Source of the DNA: Ruminococcus sp.
Lineage (GTDB): Bacteria > Bacillota_A > Clostridia > Oscillospirales > Ruminococcaceae
Length of the DNA: 38,822 bases
NCBI RefSeq assembly: GCF_024684275.1
Contig: NZ_JAIKXF010000016.1
Location: 1 to 38,822, forward strand
Reading direction: 5' to 3'
Below, piece by piece: positions 15,851-23,721 of the stretch. A program made the position numbers and the translations under genes. Below the pieces are notes generated by a model. That model was not told the origin of the DNA. It made no database searches and saw only the letters and a program-made list of their open reading frames with translations. The number at the start of each line of letters is the position of its first letter. Within the stretch, counting starts at the first letter, position 1.

Positions 15851-17647
15851 ATGAGAGAACTCAACTTTCCATTCGACGGCAAGGATATAATCCGCAGACG
15901 GCTCGCCATTCGCAAGCAGCTGCTTTCTGACGGCTGTGTCCGCATAAAAAAGAGGATCGCTGTGCTGGGGGGCTCAACGACAAATCATATTGTATCCGCA
16001 CTCGAGCTTTTTCTGCTGAATTTCGGCATCGAGCCCGAATTCTATTTGTCAGAATACAATAAGTTCTATGAAGACGCCGTTTTCGGCAATCCCGAGCTTG
16101 ACAGCTTTGATCCTGACGTTATCTACATACATACCACCTCGCGCAACCTCACTATGCTCCCTGAAAGCCCGGCTGAATCAGCAGGGACAGTTGAACATAG
16201 GCTCAACGATCAGTTTGCATACTTTAAACAGGTTTGGGAAAGCCTTAAACAGCATTTCTCATGCCCTGTAATACAGAATAACTTTGAGCTGCCGCTTTTC
16301 AGACGTACAGGCAGCTACGACGGCTGGAGCACTTCAGGTCATGCTGCATTCATTCAGCGCATGAACATCATGCTGTCGGACTACGCCAGAAATACACGCG
16401 GACTCTATATCCACGATATAAATTATCTCTCCGCAGTCTGCGGTCTGGCAAACTGGCACGACGCTGAGGCATGGTATCTTTACAAGTACGCCATGAGCAC
16501 TAATGTTATCCCTGACCTCGCATACAGCCTTGCCTGCATAATAAAGTCCATATACGGAAAAAATCACAAGGTCATCGACCTTGACCTCGATAACACTCTC
16601 TGGGGCGGCGTCATCGGCGACGACGGTCAGGAGGGCATAGAGATAGGTCAGGAAACCGCCATTGGACAGGCTTTCAGCGAGTTTCAGAGCTTTATCAAGG
16701 GCTACAAGGACTACGGTGTGCTTTTATCAGTCTGCTCTAAGAATGACATGGGAAACGCCCTTCTTGGTCTGGATCACCCATGCGGAGTGCTGCGATCTTC
16801 CGATTTTGTATCTATTAAAGCTAATTGGGAATCAAAAGACCGTAATATCGCAGAAACTGCCGCTGAACTCAGTCTCGGACTTGACAGCTTCGTTTTCATC
16901 GACGATAATCCTGCTGAATGTGCTATCATAGAGGCACAGCTGCCTATGGTGCAGACTATAAACCTCAGCACTGTTCATGAGGCTATGTACAGACTGACAC
17001 GAAGCGGCTTTTTCGAGGTGACAGCTGTTTCCGAAGATGATATGCACCGCTCGGAGATGTATGCCGCAAACGCTCAGAGAGCCGCACAGCAGCGAAGCTT
17101 CGAGAGCTATGAGGATTATCTGCTGAGCCTTGATATGCACGCGGTCATATGCGGCTTTGAGCCTGTCTATATACAGCGTATAACTCAGCTCACCAACAAG
17201 AGCAACCAGTTCAACCTCACGACCCGCCGTTATAATGAGGACGAGATACAAATGGTCAGCACAAGCATGGAGCACATCTGTATTTGCGGCAGACTTCTTG
17301 ATAAATTCGGCGATAACGGCATAGTTTCAGTAGTTATAGGAAAATGCAGGGACAGAGAGCTTGACATAGAGCTATGGCTCATGAGCTGCCGTGTACTGAA
17401 AAGGGACATGGAGCTGGCAATGCTGGACGAGCTTGTCCGCCGCGCAAGAGCAAAAAATATCACCCGTATAAACGGCTTCTATTACAAAACTCACAAAAAC
17501 AGCATGGTGGCAGAGCTTTACGGCTCATTCGGCTTCACTCTTGACAAAAAGCTGGATAACGGAGATTCCGTATGGCATCTCGACATAGAAAACTATGAAA
17601 ACAAGAACAAGGTAATAAAAATACGTGATAAGGAGAATCCTGAATGA
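15851..17647 (+). CDS. FkbH-like HAD-IIIC protein with C-terminal GNAT-like domain
   Basis: A 598-residue cytosolic protein. An N-terminal SGNH-like region (about 30-225) precedes a HAD domain with DLDNTLW (Asp245 and Asp247), SVCSKND (Cys295, Lys297) and FIDDNPAE (Asp351, Asp352). A GNAT-like region (about 440-585; TNKSNQFNLTTRRY) completes the FkbH layout. Characterised FkbH enzymes take 1,3-bisphosphoglycerate, remove phosphate, and load a glyceryl group on an acyl carrier protein. The acyl carrier gene overlaps the stop by 4 bases, which supports direct cooperation. Here the pair is embedded with MBOAT and DHHW genes, not polyketide genes. The actual C3 group is inferred from the family. 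Confidence 0.9.
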   Translation: MRELNFPFDGKDIIRRRLAIRKQLLSDGCVRIKKRIAVLGGSTTNHIVSALELFLLNFGIEPEFYLSEYNKFYEDAVFGNPELDSFDPDVIYIHTTSRNLTMLPESPAESAGTVEHRLNDQFAYFKQVWESLKQHFSCPVIQNNFELPLFRRTGSYDGWSTSGHAAFIQRMNIMLSDYARNTRGLYIHDINYLSAVCGLANWHDAEAWYLYKYAMSTNVIPDLAYSLACIIKSIYGKNHKVIDLDLDNTLWGGVIGDDGQEGIEIGQETAIGQAFSEFQSFIKGYKDYGVLLSVCSKNDMGNALLGLDHPCGVLRSSDFVSIKANWESKDRNIAETAAELSLGLDSFVFIDDNPAECAIIEAQLPMVQTINLSTVHEAMYRLTRSGFFEVTAVSEDDMHRSEMYAANAQRAAQQRSFESYEDYLLSLDMHAVICGFEPVYIQRITQLTNKSNQFNLTTRRYNEDEIQMVSTSMEHICICGRLLDKFGDNGIVSVVIGKCRDRELDIELWLMSCRVLKRDMELAMLDELVRRARAKNITRINGFYYKTHKNSMVAELYGSFGFTLDKKLDNGDSVWHLDIENYENKNKVIKIRDKENPE

Positions 17648-17886
17648 ATAATAATGAAATACTCCCCCGTTTGAATGAGGTATTCAGAGATGTTTTCGGT
17701 GACTCGTCACTTTCGGTGAACGAGAATACTACATCTGCCGATATTGAGGACTGGGACAGCCTTGAACACATCAATCTCATTGCCGCAGTTGAGAACGAGT
17801 TCGGACTGCGATTCAAGATGCGTGAGGTCTCTGGCATGAAGAACGTGGGAGAAATGTTAGCTATTATTGCTGAAAGAGGTAAATAA
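17644..17886 (+). CDS. Acyl carrier protein
   Basis: An 80-residue acidic carrier protein. DWDSLEHINLIAAVENEFG carries the phosphopantetheine-attachment Ser at residue 39, and the rest has the four-helix carrier pattern. It would hold the acyl group as a thioester, loaded by the FkbH protein whose gene overlaps it (ATGA), and pass it to the MBOAT acyltransferase. Its place corresponds to DltC in the D-alanylation pathway. It is not beside fatty-acid synthesis genes, so a dedicated rather than housekeeping role is likely. Confidence 0.93.
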   Translation: MNNNEILPRLNEVFRDVFGDSSLSVNENTTSADIEDWDSLEHINLIAAVENEFGLRFKMREVSGMKNVGEMLAIIAERGK

Positions 17887-18719
17887 TGTCAAAAAAAGCC
17901 AGAAAAAGACTTATTATCGCCGCTGTGTTTGCAGTCCTATGTGCTCTCAGCGCATGGGGCTTTGCATTAAAACCCGTAAATTACACTGTCGAAGCAAAAA
18001 AGCTTGATAAAGGCTTGCGTATCGTCTTCATTTCTGACCTTCACAACTGCTTTTACGGTGATACAAGCAACTCAAAGCTCATAGACGCTGTCCATAGTGC
18101 TGAGCCGGATATTGTCCTGTTCGGCGGAGATGTCGTGGATATGTGGGGCGGAACAGAATATGCCCTGAATCTTATTTCAGCTCTCAGCGCAGAGTATCCC
18201 TGCGCATATACTCCCGGAAATCACGAGGGAATGCGCGACGATACCGAGGAATTCTATGATGAGGTAAGAAAAATATGTCCTGTTCTGCTCGGAGATAAAG
18301 AGGAATTCAGTATAAAAGGGCAGAATATAAGGGTATACGGAGTGGTTGACTCTCTACAGTGGGGAAAGAAAAAAACTCAGCTCGAGGAATGTATAGACGA
18401 GCTGGACGATAACTATTACAATATACTGCTTCTTCATCAGCCCGAGCAGATAGACGACTGCTTCGGCAGTGATGGCAGGAGCTTTGACCTTGTGCTTTCA
18501 GGCCATGCTCACGGTGGTCAGTGGAGACTGCCCAGAATACTCGAACAAGGACTTTATGCCCCTGATCAGGGTGTTTTTCCGAAACATACAACGGGAATGT
18601 ATCACTATGATGATACCACTCAGATAATCAGCCGCGGACTGGCAAGACCTATGCGTATGATATTCATACCGCGTATTTTCAATCGTCCCGAGCTCTCAAT
18701 TATAGACATAAACAACTAA
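17886..18719 (+). CDS. Membrane-anchored calcineurin-like metallophosphoesterase (YkuE-like)
   Basis: A 277-residue protein with an N-terminal signal-anchor helix (about 9-28) and a metallophosphoesterase domain facing outward. Metal ligands are visible in ISDLHNC (Asp51, His53), GGDVVD (Asp82), GNHEG (Asn112, His113), LLHQPE and SGHAHGGQ. Such proteins hydrolyse phosphate esters, and some act on membrane lipids. Its ATG overlaps the acyl carrier stop (TAATG), so it belongs to the same operon. Its role there is unclear; hydrolysis of a phosphorylated by-product or lipid carrier is only a guess. No clear terminator follows. Confidence 0.88.
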   Translation: MSKKARKRLIIAAVFAVLCALSAWGFALKPVNYTVEAKKLDKGLRIVFISDLHNCFYGDTSNSKLIDAVHSAEPDIVLFGGDVVDMWGGTEYALNLISALSAEYPCAYTPGNHEGMRDDTEEFYDEVRKICPVLLGDKEEFSIKGQNIRVYGVVDSLQWGKKKTQLEECIDELDDNYYNILLLHQPEQIDDCFGSDGRSFDLVLSGHAHGGQWRLPRILEQGLYAPDQGVFPKHTTGMYHYDDTTQIISRGLARPMRMIFIPRIFNRPELSIIDINN

Positions 18720-18756
18720 CAATGCAGATATATAGCAATTTTATGCTAAAAGGTAC

Positions 18757-18785
18757 TTGTAATTTCAATTCAATGATGATATAAT
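18757..18785 (+). promoter_or_regulatory. Promoter of the rlmB operon
   Basis: TTGTAA (18757-18762), 17 bp, TATAAT (18780-18785). Confidence 0.72.
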
Positions 18786-18833
18786 TGAATTGGTGTTTTC
18801 ATTTACGGAAACAATAAACAGAACAAAAGGAGC

Positions 18834-19622
18834 ATGAGCGTTTCGCGCTCGCTGTTAAATATGGAAAAAGAGAAAAATATCAATGAAATGCCCCGGAATA
18901 TCATCTGCGGACGAAATCCCGTCATAGAGGCGCTGAAATCAGGAGCCAATCTCGATACCGTCTATATCGACGGAAACGGCGGCAGCCTTAGTGTTATCCG
19001 CCGCCTTGCAAAAGAAAAAGGTGTCGTAGTCAAGGACGCTGACGATAAAAAGCTCTCACGCCTGTCAGGCGGCGCTTCTCATCAGGGAGTAGTTGCCGAG
19101 GGTGCCTGCGGAGAGTATGTTACGGTAGAGGATATCCTTGCCGTTTCACAGAAAAAGGGCACAAAGCCATTCATCATCATATGCGATGAGATAGAAGATC
19201 CTCATAATTTGGGAGCTATAATCCGTACTGCCGAAACATCAGGGGCTGACGGCGTCATTATCCCAAAGCGCAGGAGCGCCTCGCTGAACGCTACAGTATA
19301 TAAGACCTCAGCAGGTGCTGCAAGCTATGTGCCTGTGGCAAGAGTATCCAATCTTGCGGCTTGTATCGATACCCTCAAGGAGAACGGTGTATGGATATAT
19401 GGCACAGACGCCTCGGGCACTGACTACTCCGAGACCGACTTTACAGGCGGTGTTGCCCTTGTCATCGGCTCTGAGGGCTTCGGCATGAGTAAGCTGATAC
19501 AGAAAAAATGCGATTTTATGATAAAGCTTCCAATGCTCGGAAGGATAAATTCACTCAATGCCTCCGTGGCAGCAGGTATCTTCATGTATGAGGTACTGCG
19601 CCAGCGCAGAGGCTCTGAATAA
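18834..19622 (+). CDS. rlmB: RlmB-type 23S rRNA 2'-O-ribose methyltransferase (SPOUT/TrmH family)
   Basis: A 262-residue SPOUT methyltransferase using S-adenosylmethionine. An N-terminal RNA-binding region (NIICGRNPVIEALKSG, then ASHQGVVAE) precedes the knotted domain. There the three motifs are DPHNLGAIIRTAE, VIGSEGFGM and LNASVAAGIFMYE. The nearest family is RlmB (23S G2251); another 2'-O-methylation target cannot be excluded. The start is uncertain: AAGGAG sits only one base from the ATG at 18834, too close, while the next in-frame ATG at 18861 has no close site but lies after a small hairpin (GAGCG/CGCTC, 18836-18850). The next gene starts 11 bases after the stop. Confidence 0.88.
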   Translation: MSVSRSLLNMEKEKNINEMPRNIICGRNPVIEALKSGANLDTVYIDGNGGSLSVIRRLAKEKGVVVKDADDKKLSRLSGGASHQGVVAEGACGEYVTVEDILAVSQKKGTKPFIIICDEIEDPHNLGAIIRTAETSGADGVIIPKRRSASLNATVYKTSAGAASYVPVARVSNLAACIDTLKENGVWIYGTDASGTDYSETDFTGGVALVIGSEGFGMSKLIQKKCDFMIKLPMLGRINSLNASVAAGIFMYEVLRQRRGSE

Positions 19623-19632
19623 GGAGATAAAT

Positions 19633-22158
19633 ATGTCAGAACAGAAACCGTCGCTGGAGGCTATTCTTGACGAATACTCTCCCGACTCTCTTGAACCTAA
19701 CAATGTGGGCAGAGTTGACGCCCAGAAAATAATAAATTCTACGGTAGACGCTCCTGAATTCGTTGAAAGACCTAAATCAAGACCGCCTATCTCACATGAA
19801 AAATCCGCTCTATTCGATAATGCACACCGAAATGAAACTCCTGCGGACGAGGTAAAGCCTGCCGATCTTTCAAGACACAAGGTGGCTGTGGTAAGCTCAG
19901 ATGCCATGAGCGAGATACGCACCAATCCTCAGCGTAAGGTGATACCATCGGGCACTATCACTCCTGTGCAGATGAATCCCGACGAAGCACCGAAAATAAG
20001 ACGTATGAGCGAGTCAACACGCGCTAAGGAGATCGAAAACAAAAAGAACAAGAAAATACGCCGCGGCAAAAAGGATAATTATACCTATGCCCGTGAAACT
20101 CCCGAGGGCGAGTATATGTATACTCCTCCCGAGTTCAAGAAGAAAAAGCGAAGCCGCATACAGATAATCAACGAAGCAGAAAGCGCCGAGGGCAGAAAGC
20201 AGATAACAGACATCGTTCCCTCACCTGCTGCTGTTGAGGCGGCAAAGCCCGTTGAACCTGCGCCGCGAGCTGAGCTTACCAGTATAAATCTCAGCGAAAA
20301 GGCTGATATTGACGCACATCAGCTGGACGTACATATTACTCAGGGTGCCGATGAATATATGTCAGTGCACTCCAAGAACAAGCGTACAAAAAGGATAGTT
20401 GACTTCAACTACTACGGTGATGTCGAGGACGTAGGACGCGATATATACGAGCTGAAAAGCACTATTTCAGTACGTGTTGTGATACTTGCAATGACAGCTT
20501 TTCTGAGTCTGTTCATGACACTGGCAAATCAGTTCAATGTGCCGACTCTTGACATATTCAGTATGTCAAATATCAAGTCATACCTGACAGTACACCTTAT
20601 ACTCGGTGCTGTATCAATCATTTCATCAATAGCTGTCATAACAAAGGGACTGCGAAAGCTTCTCAGCTTCAAGGCAGACGGAGACTCTATGACCGCTATC
20701 ACCGCACTGTCCTGTCTGATAGCGATAATCCCCGCTTTTCTAAGCCCCGACCTTGTGAGCTCTGAAAATATACACATTTATATGCCTGTAGGCATACTTG
20801 CACTGCTTATAAATGCGCTGGGCAAGCACCTTATAATAAGGAGAGCTGCCCGAAACTTCAAGTTCGTGTCGAAAAACTTTGACCGTCACGGCGTTACCTA
20901 CGTCAGGGACGAGGACAGGGCTGAGCGCATAACCCGCGGAACTCTCGGAGACTTCCCTATCCTTGCTTCAATGCGCAAGACAGACTTTCTTACTGATTTT
21001 CTGCGGTATACCTATTCATCGGATATGACAGATGACTTTTGCAGAAAGGCTTCTCCGCTTTGCCTGTTTGCTTCAATAGTTGTTGCACTGTTCCTCACTA
21101 TATTCTGCAAGGGAACTATAGCAAGCCTTGACGCAGCTGCATTCGGATTCTCTATATTCAGTATGCTGATATGCGCTACATCCTGTATCGCAATGCCTTT
21201 CGTGGTTAATATCCCTCTTGAGAACGTTTCCAAGAGCGCTATCCGCAACAAGGGCATAATGCTTGGGTATCAGAGCGTTGATGACTTCTATGATACAAAT
21301 TCGATACTCATAGACGCAGGTACTCTCTTCCCTGAGGGTACGGTCAGACTTGACGGTATCAAGGTATTCTCAAATACAAAGCTGGACGAGGCGTTTCTCG
21401 AAGCCGCAAGCCTTACGGCTGCCTCGGGAAGCATAATGTCACAGCTGTTTACCGACGTAATAGCCGGCAGAAACGGTGCACTCTATCCCATTGAAAACTA
21501 CTCCTACGAGGAAGGAATGGGTATGTGCGGCTGGATAAACAACAAGCGCGTACTCTTTGGCAACCGCGAGCTTATGACAAGCCACAATATAGAGGGCGTT
21601 CCCACAAAGACTCAGGAAACTGAGTTCGTTGATGAGGGCAAGGATGCACTTTATCTTTCAATATCAGGAAATCTTGCAGCAATGTTCGTTGTTGACATAG
21701 TTGCAGACAGATACGTGAAAAAATGGGCGAAAAAGCTCTGCAAGAACAAGATATGTATGTTCATCAAGAGCATTGACCCGTGTATAACGCTGAAAAAGCT
21801 GAATAAACTCTTCGGTATCCCCGAGGAAATGGCAAGGATACTGCCAAAGAAGCTCCATGAGGACTTTTACGAGGAAACCAAAAAGGCTGTCCGCCTCAGC
21901 TCATCAATGGCTACGACAGGAAAGTTTTCCTCACTTGCCGAGCTTCTCATCGGTACAAAGGTAGTCCATTCCTCAGCAATAATAGGTCTTATTTTGCAGA
22001 CAGCTTCAATACTTCTCGGCTTTGTACTGTGTATGCTGCTGATACTTTCAAAAGCATTCCGCTCAAATTACGTTTATATGTCAGCTACAGCCCTTGTTGT
22101 TTATAACGCAGCATGGACAGTGCTCACATATATAGCCGTAAGCCTAAAAAAAACATGA
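19633..22158 (+). CDS. P-type ATPase-like membrane protein with degraded catalytic motifs
   Basis: An 841-residue protein. Residues 1-275 are cytosolic, charged and probably disordered. About eight transmembrane helices follow (near 280-300, 316-338, 351-370, 381-400, 476-497, 503-525, 783-808 and 815-838), with a soluble region at 527-780 between the last two groups. That soluble region follows the heavy-metal P-type ATPase order: MPFVVNIPLENVSKSAIRNK resembles the segment after the CPC helix. LIDAGTLFPEG (Asp561) stands where DKTGTLTEG is expected. VLFGNRELM (640-648), VVDIVADRYVKKW and KSID (712-715, at the TGDN place) continue the order. GDGxNDxP and TGES are not seen. It is probably a non-pumping relative. 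Coupled to rlmB by an 11-base gap and AAGGAG; LCP gene downstream. Confidence 0.65.
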   Translation: MSEQKPSLEAILDEYSPDSLEPNNVGRVDAQKIINSTVDAPEFVERPKSRPPISHEKSALFDNAHRNETPADEVKPADLSRHKVAVVSSDAMSEIRTNPQRKVIPSGTITPVQMNPDEAPKIRRMSESTRAKEIENKKNKKIRRGKKDNYTYARETPEGEYMYTPPEFKKKKRSRIQIINEAESAEGRKQITDIVPSPAAVEAAKPVEPAPRAELTSINLSEKADIDAHQLDVHITQGADEYMSVHSKNKRTKRIVDFNYYGDVEDVGRDIYELKSTISVRVVILAMTAFLSLFMTLANQFNVPTLDIFSMSNIKSYLTVHLILGAVSIISSIAVITKGLRKLLSFKADGDSMTAITALSCLIAIIPAFLSPDLVSSENIHIYMPVGILALLINALGKHLIIRRAARNFKFVSKNFDRHGVTYVRDEDRAERITRGTLGDFPILASMRKTDFLTDFLRYTYSSDMTDDFCRKASPLCLFASIVVALFLTIFCKGTIASLDAAAFGFSIFSMLICATSCIAMPFVVNIPLENVSKSAIRNKGIMLGYQSVDDFYDTNSILIDAGTLFPEGTVRLDGIKVFSNTKLDEAFLEAASLTAASGSIMSQLFTDVIAGRNGALYPIENYSYEEGMGMCGWINNKRVLFGNRELMTSHNIEGVPTKTQETEFVDEGKDALYLSISGNLAAMFVVDIVADRYVKKWAKKLCKNKICMFIKSIDPCITLKKLNKLFGIPEEMARILPKKLHEDFYEETKKAVRLSSSMATTGKFSSLAELLIGTKVVHSSAIIGLILQTASILLGFVLCMLLILSKAFRSNYVYMSATALVVYNAAWTVLTYIAVSLKKT

Positions 22159-22164
22159 CGTAAC

Positions 22165-22196
22165 AAGAACCTGTGTCAGCATCGGCACAGGTTCTT
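22165..22196 (+). other. Intercistronic hairpin between the ATPase-like and LCP genes
   Basis: AAGAACCTGTG (22165-22175) pairs perfectly with CACAGGTTCTT (22186-22196) around a 10-base loop. It lacks a proper T-tract, so it is more likely an mRNA-processing, stability or partial attenuation element than a full terminator. It lies directly before the LCP ribosome site. Confidence 0.6.
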
Positions 22197-22218
22197 CAAA
22201 CATTGAAAGGAGAACAAA

Positions 22219-23625
22219 ATGCCAAACAGATATAATGGCAGGGACGAGGACAATATCCCAAACACTGATAATGAGGATACCATGCTGCTCCCCAATGGAG
22301 TAAGCGGATACAGCGCTCCCAAACAGGAGCTTCCGCCCCTGAGAAAGGTAAACCGCAGAGCTTCATCACAGGTTGGGGGCAGTTCTCCGCAGCAGCAGCC
22401 TCCACAGTTCCCACATTCAGAGCAGCCGCCTCAGTTCCCTCACTCTGTTCCACCGCCGCCGCCAAATTACAGCGAGCCGCAATATTACGATTATAACCGG
22501 CAGTCACCACAGGAATACAGCGGTTACAGCGACGGCGGATATTATCCTCCTCCTGCTGCTCCACAAGCAGCACCGCCTCCGCCGCCAAGACCGCCGCAGA
22601 AACGCAAAAGGCCTGCCGCTCCTCAGTCTGAGCATGAGGAACGACCCAAAAAGAAAAAGCGCCGCCATAAGTCGCTTCTCCGCAGGATAATCGGCAGATT
22701 ATTCAAGACAGTCCTTGTACTTTTCCTGCTTCTTTTCGGACTTTACTCCTGCACCTCAGTGTCTCTCATAAAGAAAATGGAGTATAAGCCCTCAGAGAGC
22801 CGTAACCACTACGCAGACAGCCTCGGCAGAGGTCATGTCCGCAGCATACTCGTTATCGGTACTGACGGCAGAACAGCCGACGAGGTAGGACGTTCAGATT
22901 CAATGATACTGGTATCCCTCAACAGCAAGACCAATGAGATAATCATGACCTCATTCATGCGTGACTGCTACGTAGAGATACCGAATAACGGCTGGAACAA
23001 GCTCAATGCGGCTTACGCATTCGGCGGAGCTGACCTGCTCATGGACACTCTCGAACTCAATTTTGATGTTCGTATCGACGACTATGTTTCCGTCGATTTT
23101 GCTTCATTCGTATCGCTTGTTGATTCCGTAGGCGGTATAGATATCGAGGTAAGCGACGCAGAAGCCGAGGAGATAAACGTTATCCTCATCTCTGAGGTAA
23201 ACCGTCTCATGGGCGATGATCCCATGTCTGACCTGCTCAGCGGCGGCGGAAAACTCCACCTCAACGGCAAGCAGGCTCTCTCTTACTCGCGTATACGCAA
23301 GGTAGGCAACAGCGATTTCGAGCGTACAGAGCGTCAGCGCAGAGTAATGTCACTTATCATCGCTAAGTTGAAGACCTTCAAGCCTTCTCTCTTCAAAAAT
23401 CTTGCTTCCGATGTTATACCAGATGTAGCAACGAATATGTCAACACCAAAGGCATATCTCCTGTCTCTGAGAGCTCCGTTTGCTCTGAAATACAAGACAA
23501 AGCAGATACAGATACCTGCTGAGGGTACCTATTCAGGCGCCGATGTAGACGTCGGAAACGTACTACAGGTCGATTTTGGCGCTAACAGAGAGATCATAGA
23601 CAAAGAAGTATTTGCAAAGGAATAA
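22219..23625 (+). CDS. LCP (LytR-CpsA-Psr) family cell-wall glycopolymer ligase
   Basis: A 468-residue membrane protein. The cytosolic N-terminus (1-160) is rich in Pro, Gln and Tyr and ends in a strongly basic stretch. One transmembrane helix (about 168-186) precedes the extracytoplasmic LCP domain. Conserved Arg/Asp elements include RSDSMILVSLN, FMRDCYVEIP, KLNAAYAFGG and ALSYSRIRKVGNSDFERTERQR. LCP enzymes transfer glycopolymers from undecaprenyl pyrophosphate to peptidoglycan. AAAGGAG lies before the ATG. It follows the ATPase-like gene by 60 bases with a hairpin between, probably in the same operon. The long proline-rich head is unusual in length and may be a regulatory or protein-binding tail. 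Confidence 0.92.
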   Translation: MPNRYNGRDEDNIPNTDNEDTMLLPNGVSGYSAPKQELPPLRKVNRRASSQVGGSSPQQQPPQFPHSEQPPQFPHSVPPPPPNYSEPQYYDYNRQSPQEYSGYSDGGYYPPPAAPQAAPPPPPRPPQKRKRPAAPQSEHEERPKKKKRRHKSLLRRIIGRLFKTVLVLFLLLFGLYSCTSVSLIKKMEYKPSESRNHYADSLGRGHVRSILVIGTDGRTADEVGRSDSMILVSLNSKTNEIIMTSFMRDCYVEIPNNGWNKLNAAYAFGGADLLMDTLELNFDVRIDDYVSVDFASFVSLVDSVGGIDIEVSDAEAEEINVILISEVNRLMGDDPMSDLLSGGGKLHLNGKQALSYSRIRKVGNSDFERTERQRRVMSLIIAKLKTFKPSLFKNLASDVIPDVATNMSTPKAYLLSLRAPFALKYKTKQIQIPAEGTYSGADVDVGNVLQVDFGANREIIDKEVFAKE

Positions 23626-23628
23626 CTT

Positions 23629-23664
23629 AAAAGCCCGAAAGCTTAAAGCTTTCGGGCTTTTTAC
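23629..23664. terminator. Bidirectional terminator between LCP and GH5 genes
   Basis: AAAAGCCCGAAAGC (23629-23642) pairs perfectly with GCTTTCGGGCTTTT (23648-23661) around TTAAA, with T residues after it on the plus strand and A residues before it, so it can end both convergent transcripts. Confidence 0.9.
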
Positions 23665-23673
23665 TGAATTATA

Positions 23674-23703
23674 CAATGCCGATCACTTCTTGTGATCGCA
23701 TTG
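23674..23703. other. Hairpin in the 3' untranslated region of the GH5 gene
   Basis: CAATG/CATTG and CGATCAC/GTGATCG form a 12-bp stem with one bulged C and a TTCTT loop. It lies 18 bases beyond the GH5 stop on the minus strand and has no strong T-tract, so it may stabilise the mRNA. Confidence 0.5.
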
Positions 23704-23721
23704 AACATCTTTTGGGAGTAT

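Noticed and set aside
18720..18756. Terminator after the metallophosphoesterase gene
   Set aside because: Only a 5-bp TAGCA/TGCTA stem without a T-tract is present; too weak to call.
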